64,000 bases of DNA from Aspidapion aeneum. Its lineage: Eukaryota; Arthropoda; Insecta; Coleoptera; Brentidae. The stretch's first letter is position 1; each line of letters opens with the position of its first letter. Shown here piece by piece: positions 36,101-48,100 of this stretch. The DNA lies in assembly GCA_963576565.1 (NCBI GenBank), contig OY755047.1, positions 25,055,171-25,119,170 of the forward strand. Reading direction: 5' to 3'. The notes under the pieces were generated by a model. The model was not told the origin of the DNA and ran no database searches. It saw nothing but the letters and a program-made list of their open reading frames with translations. Position numbers and translations under genes: made by a program.

Positions 36101-39100
36101 AAAATTCAAAACAATCTACTACCAGAACAACTTAAAGATTTTGTCCTCCAAAATTCAAATTTCCATTCACATTATACAAGATACAAAGACGATTTTCATT
36201 TAAATAATTCCCAAAAATTAATTGTCCAAAAATCAATTTTTTGTAAAGGTTTGTCAGAATTCAATAAATTAAAAAACTCAATAAAAAATGAAAAGAAATT
36301 AACCACATTTAAAAAAAGTTTAAAAAAATATTTATTTTCAATGCAGTTTGTTTAATTATAGTATTATTCATTTGGATGCAGGTAGAATAAATTATTGTGT
36401 TACAGTTGAAAATATTACTTAGTCTATTAATATTTATATAGCTAACAATTAGATTTTAATGTAATTAACTTTACTATTGTTAAAATTGTAGCATATTCTT
36501 GCTAAATAAAGTTTTAAAGTTAAAAAGTTAAAGTTAAAAAGATTTTGCTTCTGCCTGGATTTGAACCAGGGACCTTCCGCTTACTAGGCTTATGCTCTAT
36601 TGACTGAGCCACCGAGGTACTGGTTAAAAATCCGCCTATTCGGAAAGTTTTTCGTCATCTCTAATTTTTCTTTATTAGTATAGGTGTGTGTTCGCAAGCT
36701 TCCGGTAGCTACAAGAACAAGGAAGGTATTATATGTGGAAAGCATTTAAATAGGAAGGGGCCACTTTATTCCTTGCATTGTGACTTTAGACTTACCAGTA
36801 CAAACTCGTGGTCCATCTCCAAATGGCAAAAAAGTGAAATCAGGTCTAGATTTTTTAGCTTCTTCGCTAAAATTTTCGGGATTGAAAACTTCGGGGTTGG
36901 GAAAATATTCTGGGTCCTAACAAAAAACATTAATTATTTTAACATTTTTAAACCATTTTTAAACAAAGAAATTAAAAATTATAAGAAAATAATTTTGTAT
37001 AATTTTTCGGGTAAAAAAAACAAATAAGTTATTTTTTTAATTTAGATAGTATTTAAATTAAGGAGAAACGAGATATCTCCCTCAAATACCCAAATAGCAC
37101 AATCACGTGTTTAACACGTAAAAAAGGCGTGAGAAATAAAAACGTTGATTTTAAAAGCTGCTAGAAAAAAACGTTTATTTCATATATGAAAACAAGCTTA
37201 ATAGGTCATTCATTAACGTTATAAAAAATAACGTTCCCAAAACCTGCGTTGTAATAACGCCATTATCAAATTAAAACAGCAATGTTTTTACGTTATTTTT
37301 AAGTGATTTTTATCAACGTTAAAATCACATTAGATTCACACCTTTTCTACGCGAATTTTAAAACGCGACTTGCATGGCTTTTCTACCGAATATTTTTTTA
37401 ATTTTACTAGCAGCAGCGCCACCTATTGCCGGGATTTTTCACTTTGAAGAAATCTATCACGCAGTGCTTTGGTCTATAAACTAAACTGACTAAACTAGGG
37501 TCACTGCACTCTAAACTCCAAAAACCTGTTAAGGAACTGATCCCTGATTCTTCACGATCACGACGTATCTATTATTAACTTGATTAAAAAATCTTGTTTA
37601 GCTTTTAAAAAAAAACATAATGTATATAGATAGATAAATAGATATTTTGTCTTGCCTTGAGCGCCATCTTTAAAATTGTCTTGAAGTGTTGTAGTCTTAA
37701 ACTAGTGAACTTTTATAACTTCCTTTCGCGTCTCTTTTATGTTAAAAAAAAGTTATTAAAAAAACGTGACCAAAAAAGACGCAGAAAGTTAGTAGGTTTG
37801 AGAAGTCTTAATCTAGTGGCGTTTTAGAACATGTTGTGGAGGATTTTTCAAGTGTGAATTTGGTACATGAAAATAACGAGGGTAAAAAACACGTTATATA
37901 CACAGCACCAGAAACTTCAGCAAAAAGTAAATTTTTATTGCTTGATTTCTTGTTTTTAAGTTATCTTTAAGCATGTAGATTTAAGTAAAAAGAAACTTTG
38001 TGATTTTTGTTCACGTTAATTTAACGTTGATGTGATGTTTGCGCTATGTGGGTAGACACATCTGATTGGTTGATGCAGCTATTAGGAACCTTTTGCGCGC
38101 ACTTTATAAGCTAACTTTAGCCTTTAATAACGCGAAGTTAAACTAAATATGTCAAAATTTTACCTTTTGCAGACATAATTTTGATTTGGTTACTTTATAT
38201 ATCTATCAAAAGCGTGTTTTGTGTTCTGTAGGCAAAATTAATTAGGAAGTTCCGAAAACAACTAGAGAAAAACTAAAAAACCTATACCAGTGAAAAACCG
38301 CTGCTTTTTTAACACAATTCACAGAATACTGATGACTTTTGGTTAGTTGGTGAACACTGTTGCCAAACAACACATATCTACCAGTTTTTATAAAAAATAA
38401 GTTTAAATAATTGGCATAAAATTAAATCTGACGATAACCCCGCATTGGTAGCTCATGAAGTAATTGTCTGGTATCAAAAATATTTTAATTTAAGATTACA
38501 TTTTCTCACACGGTAAAAAAAATTGTTTTAGATCAAAGCAAATTGCTTTGAAGTAAAATAATTTGTGCTTTCCTATTCACCAAGAGAATAAGAGAATATT
38601 TTCTTGATATAGCACAAAAAATGTCTTGCCTCTTTATTTTAATGTGGAAGCAAAATAGTACTTATATGAGATTTGTTACAAAATGGAATATACTGAAACA
38701 AAACAATTAAAAAAGAAAAATAAAGTCTCATTTCAAGATTAAACGCTGCGTTTAACTAAAAAGAAATATTTTAATTCAAAACAAATTGTTTTACGGTAAA
38801 GGTAAAACAATTTATTCAAGAAAAGAATGTGTTTTCATTGTAGATAAATTTTTTTACCTTATATAACGTTATATGCGCGGCAATACTAGGGACTTATTTG
38901 AATAAAACCTGACTTTATTTTAGAGTCGACTTTATTTTGACACATTTACACAGAAAACTAACATCTGACCTTTCAAAATTGACATAGCAAAGCCAGATTT
39001 AATAATAAAGACGCTAACTTTCATTTAATAAATACCGACACTAATAAATCCGGTTTTTAAATACACAAAGGCCGAATTTTGAAGCAGAGCAGCTGCTTTT

Positions 39101-42100
39101 TATATGCTAATCTGTCACCATAGGGTCGATGTTTAAATAAGGTCAGGTTTTATTCCAATAAGTGTCTAATGTCTCTAAATAAAGGAACTCAAGTTTGCGT
39201 TATTCAGTCACAAGTAAGGTCAAACATTTTAATTTAGTAACGGATAACGTTCAAACCAGGTAACTGGGGATGCCTTAAATACAGGATTATTTGAAAATGG
39301 GACATGCAAAAGTCCTTTTTTTCTTAGTTTTGACACCATACAATACCCCTGATCAAATTTTTTTCTACTGATTTTAGGGGTAGGAAACAATTCGCCGCGG
39401 CCGATTCGCCGCGGGATAATTTTTCGCGGGGACAATTCGCCGCCGGCCGATTCGCCGCGGGGACAATTCGCCGCGAGATTTTTTGTTTTATGATATTATC
39501 ATTTTTTATTTAGCTTGACTTCATATAATATACTTTTTATTTGTCTGATCATAACTTTTTTCTACTTTTCCAACTAGGTATTTGGTGGTTAGTATTGAAT
39601 TACAATTTTTATTTTTTTTTGAAAAATAAATAAAATGGCGGATCAAAAATGGTGGATTTTCCCATTTAAGAACTAATATGCATCAAACTCGGAAGTTTGC
39701 GATCTTTCAGGTCGCTGATTATTATTTTTAACTTAAACTAAAAAAAATCAAAATGGCGGATCAAAAATGGCGGACTTTTTCATTTATGAACCAATATGCT
39801 TCTAATTCAAAACTTTAGGGTGTTTTAGGTAGCTGATTATGACTTCTAACTTAAACTTTAAAAAAAATCAAAATAGCGGATCCAAAATGGCGGAATTTCC
39901 CATTTATGAACCAATATGAATCAAATTCGGAACTATGCGATCTTTTAGGTCGCTGATTAACATTTTTCACTTAAATTTAAAAAAAAAAACAACATGGCGT
40001 ATCTGAAATAGCGGACTTTTCCCATTTCAAAACCGATTTGAATCAAACTGGGATCTTCGAGGTCGCTGATTATTATTTTTAACTTACACAAAAAAAAATT
40101 AAATTTAAGTTAAAATAATTATTAGCGACCTGAAAGATCTGAATGTTCCGAGTTTGATGCAAATCCGTTCATAAATGGAAAAATCGGCCATTTTGGATCC
40201 GCCATTTTGATTTTTTCTAGTTTAAGTTAGAAATAATAATCAGCGACCTTAAAGATCGCAAAGTTCCGAGTTTGATGCAAATCGGTTTATAAATGGAAAA
40301 GTCCGCCATTTTGGAACCGCCATTTTGATTTTTTTAAAGTTTAAGTTAGAAGTCACAATCAGCGACCTAAAACACCCTAAAGTTCCGAATTTCATGCATA
40401 TTGGTTCATAAATGGGAAAATCCACCATTTTGAATCCGCCATTTTATTTATTTAAAAAAAAAAAATTTAATTGAATACTAACCACCAAATACCTAGTTGG
40501 AAAAGTTTGAAAAAAGTTATGGTCAGACAAATAAAAAATATATTATATGAAGTCAAGCTAAATAATAAATGATAATATCATAAAACAAAAAATCTCGCGG
40601 CAAATTGTCCCCGCGGCGAATTGTCCCCGCGGCGAACCGGCCCGCGGCGAATCTGCCACGGCGATTCGGCCGCGGCGAATTGTCCCATTCCCTGATTTTA
40701 GGTAAGAGAAATAAACAAATAAAACATTTACCATCAAAAATGTAGTATCAAAAATCAGAGAAATTGCACGTATAGACTGTGGCGGAGCTGGAAACTTTCT
40801 TTGGGAGGGGGAAATATAATAAATATTGCATAAAACTATTATTTGGTAAATTCTGTGTGTTAAGACTAAATAAAGCTTGAGATTTGGCGGGAGGATATTT
40901 CCCCTTTTTCCCCTCCCGTAGATCCACCCCTGGCATAGACCAATCAGATGCGCGTATCCGAGCGCGTATTTATCGTTTCTCCCTTTTAAATTTGAAGAGT
41001 AGTACTAGAAATAAATAAGTATAATGGCATCCTTACCTTATGCAGTCCCCATGCAGATATTTGGCAGTAAGTTCCTTTATCAAGTGTGATGTCAGTTCCC
41101 GGAATAATATACTTCTTGGTACAAATCCTAGACAACGTTGCAAGTGGAGGATATTTTCTAAGAGTTTCTAGATACAAAAAAAAACAATTAAGTACAGATT
41201 TAAAATTTCCTCCTCAATTATGTCTGTGTTCATTTCCTCATAAATCTGGCGACACGGCAGTGCCCCGCCAAGCTCGCGTAAACTGCTGTAACATCCTTTC
41301 TTAAAACATTTCAGATCATATTTAACCTATCTAAAACTCAAACTTTCAACAGTCGTAGATCTTCATAGAGTTGATAACCTCTCCAAATTCTATTGGTTTC
41401 CATACAGTAGTAAAGTAGTGACGAAATTTCAAAAAATGTCGAAATGGCCACTCACTAATCCACTCATGTATAGATCATAAAAAATTCTACTGTACTTCCG
41501 GACATGCTACAAAGTTAAAATTTGGCACACTGATAGGAATTATGACCAGACCCTTGGCAAATATCAAAAAACCACAAAAGTATCATTTACTTCTTTCCCC
41601 TATACATGTAAATTTTTGTAAAAGTAACATTGCCCACTTCCAGAAACGCTAAAGAGCTGAGCTTTGGAAGGACGAAACCAACTATGATAAAACTTTTGAA
41701 AAAAATTAAAAACTTCAAAATTTTAATTAACTTTCCTTCCCCTATAAATGTAAAGTTATTTAAAAGTAATATTGCCCACTTCCAGAAACGCTAGAGAGCT
41801 GAGCTTTGGAAGAGTGATGATAAAAATATAGGAAAAAATTTAAAAACATCAAAATTTTAATTTACTTCCCACTTCTATAAATGAAAAGTTATGTAAAAGT
41901 AACATTGTCCACTTCCAGGAACGCTAGAGAGCTGAGTTTTAGAAGGCTTTAGGAAAAATTGAAAAACCTCAAAATTTTTAATAATGCATTGCAAAAGTTT
42001 TGAAGAATATTCCGCATATTTTACTACTTTCAAACTTAAATAATCCAAATCCTTTAAAAAAGTAGTGAAATCATAATAAAAACCTTTCATGTAAAAAAAA

Positions 42101-45100
42101 GCCAAGTACGCGAAAATGGTAGCCGTAAAAAAATTGTTACTTTTTTGGAAATATTTTTCTAAACTTAGGGGATTAGTCTTTGCGTTACACCTAATGTTTT
42201 TTAATATGTTTTGTCTTGAAAATGCGTTACGAGGGGGGGGGAGGGGGTGTTAAAAATTCTGAATTTTTGGGTTACGTTATTTAAGGACGTTCCCTTAGAA
42301 ATATAAGGTTTTGATACAAAGCAGTGTTGCCACATCTTTAAAAGTTTTCAGCTTACCATAGATTTTTTTAGATTTTTTCTATTATTTCACTTCTACGCTA
42401 GACGTAACAACCTACCCCATACAACTTTCTCCGTATACACCAACTCATTACAGGCGTCGTAACTCCATTTGCCGTTGTATTTTTTTAACACTTCTCTAAC
42501 TTCAGCTCTAACTTTGTCTTGAATTTCCTGATTTTGAGCCAGCTCGAACAGGCCAAAGGTCATCGTGGTGGCGCTAGGTTCGAATCCAGCAATGAAGAAG
42601 AGGAATACTTGAGCCACCAGCTCATCGTCTGAGACATTGGGAGCATCTAGAAAATTAATAAAAACAATTAATTGACACTTCGCTGGATTTTTACTAAACT
42701 TATAGGTAATATTTTATTATTTTTTACAATTTACGTGCAATTACCCACATAGCACAATCACGTGTTTAACCGTAAAAAAGGCGTGAGAAAAAAAAACGTT
42801 GATTTTAAAAGCTGCTAGAAAAAACGTTTATTTTATATATGAAAACAAGCTTAATAGGTCATTCTTTAACGTTATAAAAAATAACGTTGCTAAACACTGC
42901 GTTTTAATAACGCCATTATCAAATTTAAACATCAATGTTTTTACGTTAGTTTCACGTGATTTTTATCAGCGTTAAAATCACATTAGATTCACGCCTTTTC
43001 TTCACGAATTTTAAAACGCGACTTGCTTTGCTTTTCTACCGAATATTTTTGAGATTTTACTAGCAGTAGCGCTACCTATTGTCGGGATTTTTTACTTTGA
43101 CGAAATCTATCAGGCAATGCTTTGGCCTCCAAACTCCAAAAATATGTTAAGGAACTGATCCCTGATCCACGATAACGACGCATCTGTTAATAACCTGATA
43201 AAGACACATTAGTATTCTGTGAAAGTGTTTACTGTTAAAAAATCTTGTTTAGCTTTTAAAAAAAACATAATGTATATAGATAGATATATAGATATTTAGT
43301 CTTGCCTTGCGCCATCTTTAAAATTGTCTTGAAGTGTTGTAGTCTTAAACTAGTGAACTTTTATAACTTCCTTTCGCGTCTCTTTTAAGTTAAAAAAATG
43401 ATATTAAAAAAACGTGACCAAAAAAGACGCAAAAGTTAGAAGGTTTGAGAAGTCTTAATCTAGTGGCGTTTCAGAACATGTTCTGAAAGACTTTTCAAGT
43501 GTGAATTTGGTACATGAAAATAACGAGGGTAAAAAACACGTTATATACACAGCACCAGAAACTTCAGCAAAAAGTACATTTTTATAGCTTGATTTCTCCT
43601 GGGTTTTAAGTTCGGTTCGGTTCGGTCTTTAATCATGTAGATTTAACAAAATAAATATTACATGGGATGCCGTTGTTTTGAAGTAAACAAAAACTTTGTT
43701 ATTTTTTTCACGTTAATTGAACTATGTAGAGTATGTTTGTTATTATTTGTAGGTCTGATGATCCTTATATAGGCGAAACTGTGTAACCGCATTAAATTAC
43801 ATATAAAAAGGTTTTGAGACTAAGACACGGAATGTATTTCCAATTTCCCAAATGTGAAATTCAGGTGTCTTTGAGAAAAATGGACGAATTCTTTCAATTA
43901 GGAAACGTAGATCTACTATCGCTTACGTTTTAAGGAGAAGAACCCAAGGAAATAGGTTCTAGATTTTATAAGTCAAGAAACACATCAAATAATAGGTAAC
44001 AACTATTAATCATGCAATTAAAAAATTAGTCCTTAAGCTCGTAATTTTCCTCTTCCCACAAAAATAACCGCCCAATCCTAGAACCTCAAAGATAGAGGTC
44101 CCTCAAGTGAGGCAGTCCAAAAGCCGCCCCTGACCTTGATACGGCCCCCGAAGAATAAAACTCGTTGGTTGTGCCCTTGACGTATCTTTAAAACACAAAC
44201 TTTCACGTCGGTCTTTCTTCGAGTGATTTTTGCACTAAAAAACTATCCTACTATACAGTTCACTGGCCCGCCCCCCCCCCCGAAATTAATGTTTTTTTAG
44301 ATATTTTCGACATATTTCATGAATACAAATAAAAATAGCATAAAATACGCCCTCATGGGGTCTCGGGCCCCCCTCCCAAATCTGTTTCGGGCCCACCCCG
44401 AAACTTTATTCTATATACGCCACTGATATTGTTTATTAATAATTTTAAGCTTAACATTAATCAAAAATAAAATTCACGTCATTCCAAGTGACAAATTCTT
44501 TCCACTGATCGAAAATTCAACTGTAGTGGAAACTGCAGTAATTTTTGCTGTAGATGATATTAAAAAGAACAAATACAACTATTTACAAACTCAGCGGTTC
44601 CATGTTAGATCACAAAAATTTATTTTCAAAAAAAAATATTGTAAAGAGTAGGTATATCTTTCTTACAATATTCCCGTGTATCTGATAAATAACTTACGTT
44701 TTGTTTTTGTAGAAAGGAGTAATTTACATTACAAAGTTATTAAGCTTAACCCTCGAACTTAATTTATGAATGGCCTCATATTAATAAATTAAACATTTAT
44801 TTTACTTCTTTAGAGCTTTTTTGTAATACCACAGCCTACCTAAGGTAGGCTGTGGTAATACCTTTCCCAGCAGTTATCTGATCTGCCCTAAACTATAAAG
44901 ACAAAGCAGATCTCTGTTAATACCATCAAAGCATTTTTTTATCAGTCATGCAATTTTGGTAAGATTATAAATCAAACATTCAAAAAAATCTTACAATACA
45001 TAATACCCCCATAGAAAAGACTTGAATAATCATTTAGTTCAAAAAAATTAAGCAGCTCATTAAGATTGTATCGAACCCGGGATCTCTTGCTCTGTACGCA

Positions 45101-48100
45101 AACGCTCTTTCATTAAGCCACCAAAGACCATACATAAATTTTAAGAAAACTTCTATCTATACATGTGTGTGGTGTCTCAGTACATGCACGAGAAACTCTC
45201 AGGGTATTAACTCGACCAAGCCATCCAACTGATTTCTATAATTCTTCTTTCCCACTGTCTAAGGTATGAAAACTCAAATTAGACGTAAAGTATCAACGTC
45301 TGAAAACATGAGATCACCCTTTCCGTGTGTTAAAATTTGATCGCAATGGGCGACTGTCAATATAGAATTCTCAAATACCAAATTGCAAATGATGCAAAGA
45401 CCTAAAGCTATAAACAACAAGTAAAATTAAAGAAAGAAAAATTATGAAAAGTTTGTCTTTGGCCGGGACTGAGTTTTCATACCTTTGACAGTGGGAAAAA
45501 AGATTTATAGAAATCAGTTGGATGGCTTGGTCGAGTTAATACCCTGAGAGTGTCTCGTTCCTGTATTGAGACACCACACACATGCATAGATAGAAGTTTT
45601 CCGAAAGTTTATGTATGGTCTTTGGTGGCTTAATGAAAGAGCGTTTGCGTACAGAGCAAGAGATTCCGGGTTCTAGTCCCGGCCGAACACTTTTTTCTGA
45701 TTTTTCTTTCTTTAATTTCACTTGTTGTTTATGGTTTTAGATCCTTGCATTATTTGCAATTTCGTATTTGAGAGTTATATTGGCAATCGCCCATTGCGAT
45801 CAGATATTTTACCACACGGAAAAGTTGATCTCATGTCTTCAGACGTTGATATTTTATGTCTAGTTTGAGTTTTCATACCTTTGACAGTGGGAAAGAAGAA
45901 TAATAGGAAATAGTTGGATGGCTTAGTCAAGTTAATACCCAGAGAGTTTCTCGTTCTTGTATTGGGACACCACACACATTTTATGGTCTTTGGTGGCTTA
46001 ATGAAAGAGCGTTTGCGTACAGAGCAAGAGATTCCGGGTTCGAGTCCCGGCCGAAGACAACTTTTTCTAATTTTTCTTTCTTTAATTTCACTTGTTGTTT
46101 ATGGTTTTAGGTCCTTGCATTGTTTGCAATTTAGTCTTTGAGAACGTTTCACTTAAATTACGTAAAATTTTTCGAAACAGGTTTGATATAGTCGCAAAAA
46201 AACTTTTTTTTATAAAAGCCCACATAAAATTGACTCACGTAATATGTCACTGTCAGCACGACAGACTCTAAAATAGAGGGCATGGTAGACTCCCTGGCTC
46301 TATGCTCTTGCTCGAAGGGCGAACTCTAGTGCAATGGGTCGTTGAGGGGTGACGCCCCTCTTCCAACCCTCCAGTAACGCCTATGCCGCCCAGTTTTCAT
46401 TAGGAGTGCATAAGAATCTTGGAGGTAAAACTTTAAATCGCTCTCTGTAAATGAGCTTAATAGCTAAACAGCTCAGCAGCTGGCTCAAAAGCGTTTTTAG
46501 TCAGTTTTCCGCCGTGTTACTAGGGATTTGGAAGCTTATGTTAAGATAAATCGTGGGAATATTATTTGCACGTCCTCCCTTAGCTAACTTTATCCCTTAT
46601 AAATGTGAAATTAAATGACAGATGTCACGTGATTTTTAGAAGCCCAATTTCAACCTTTTGCAGACACATTTTTTTTATTCTTTATCTTTTATTTATCTGT
46701 CAAAAGTCTGTTTTGTGTTCTGTAGGCAAAATTAATTAAAAAATTCCGAAAACAACTATGGAAAAACTGCAAGGGAAGTATAGGGTTAGGTCTGTGCTTA
46801 CTGGGTACATCTTATTTTTTTTACTCTCTTCACACAACATTGATGACTTTTGGTTAGTTGTTGAACACTGTTGCCAAACATCACATAACCACCAGTTTAT
46901 AACTGGAATAAAATTAAATGTGTGGATTACCTCGCATTGGTACTCTTGAAACAATTGTCTGTGTCGGTATTCTTGAAATCTCCCCGAGCGAGTACTACCC
47001 GAAATTCGAGCGAGGACCAATAGAGATGCAGAAATCAAGTGACATCGCATGCGCAGTTTGACTTTCACCCGATTTTGAGGGAGTACTCCTCGGGAAGATT
47101 TCAAGAATACTGACACTGGTATCAATAATATTTTAAATTTACATTACATTTTGACATAACGTTATATGCGCGGCAACCCTGTCTCTAAATAAAGGAACTA
47201 GTAGCCTGCGTTCTTGAAACACAAGTAAGGTCAAGGTTTTCTCTCCTTGCAACTAGGCTTGAACAAACTTGAGGAGTAAATTTACCAACACGATCCGCCA
47301 GACCGCAAGCCAAGCCAAGTTTCAGATTCTCACAGTATGTTGTTTGGCAAATCACAAATCAAGTTTTCCATATCGCAAATCGAGGGCTTGCGGTTTTTTT
47401 AATCTGGGGGCATGGCTGTGCCCCGCCACGTTCGAGCAAAATGCTGTACCATCTTTTCGTGAAACATTTCAGCCCAAATTTGACCTCTCTAAAACTCGGA
47501 ATGAGCTACGAAATTCAAACTTTGCACAGTCGTAGACCTTCATAGAGTTAATAACCCCTCCAAGTTTCATGGACTTCCATAAAGTAGTAAAGTGTTTGCG
47601 AAATTTCAAAAAACTTCGAAATTGCCACTCATTCACTCACTCATGTATAGATCATCAAAATTCTACTGTCCTTCCAGACATGCTACAAAGCTGAAATTTG
47701 GCAGACTGATGGAAATTATAACCAAACCTTTGGAAAAAATGAAAAAACCCTAAAATTCTAATTTACTTTCCTCCCCTATACATATAAAGTTATCTAAAAG
47801 TAACATTGCCTACTTCCAGAAACGCTAGAGAGCTGAGCTTTGGAAGGCCGATAGGAACTATGATAAAACTATAGAAAAAACTTTAAAAACCTCAACATTT
47901 TAATTTACATCCCTCCCCTATAAATGTAAAATTATGTAAAAGTAACATTGCCCACTTCCAGAAACGCTAGAGAGGTGACCTTTGGAAGGCTGATAGGAAC
48001 TATGATAAAACCATAGGAAAAAAATTTAAAAACCTCAAAATCTTAAATAAGGCATCGGAAAAAGTTTGGAACACTATTCCGCATATTTTATTACTTTACA

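Larger units (their letters stand above)
45045..46145. mobile_element. Cluster of tRNA-like SINE units (one inverted, two direct)
   Basis: A composite unit appears about three times: 45045-45430 (inverted), 45470-45800 and 45860-46145. Each contains GTTTTCATACCTTTGACAGT, GTTGGATGGCTTGGTCGAGT, GAGACACCACACAC, a 72-nt tRNA-like module and CTTTAATTTCACTTGTTGTT. Another truncated, interrupted copy is at 54190-55370. Confidence 0.7.

Noticed and set aside
36547..36618. Functional tRNA-Thr gene
   Set aside because: Acceptor and anticodon stems are too mismatched.
36686..37027. 113-aa plus-strand ORF
   Set aside because: Its middle overlaps P450 exon 9 on the opposite strand; the coding strand is minus, with the heme signature.
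42393..42420. Read-through of P450 exon 7 to WGRLLRLA
   Set aside because: This is intron sequence; the donor GTAGGT at 42415 keeps phase with ETLR in exon 8.
46736..47125. 129-aa minus-strand ORF
   Set aside because: Spans a dispersed repeat and a MITE with a 3-bp target duplication; no domain.
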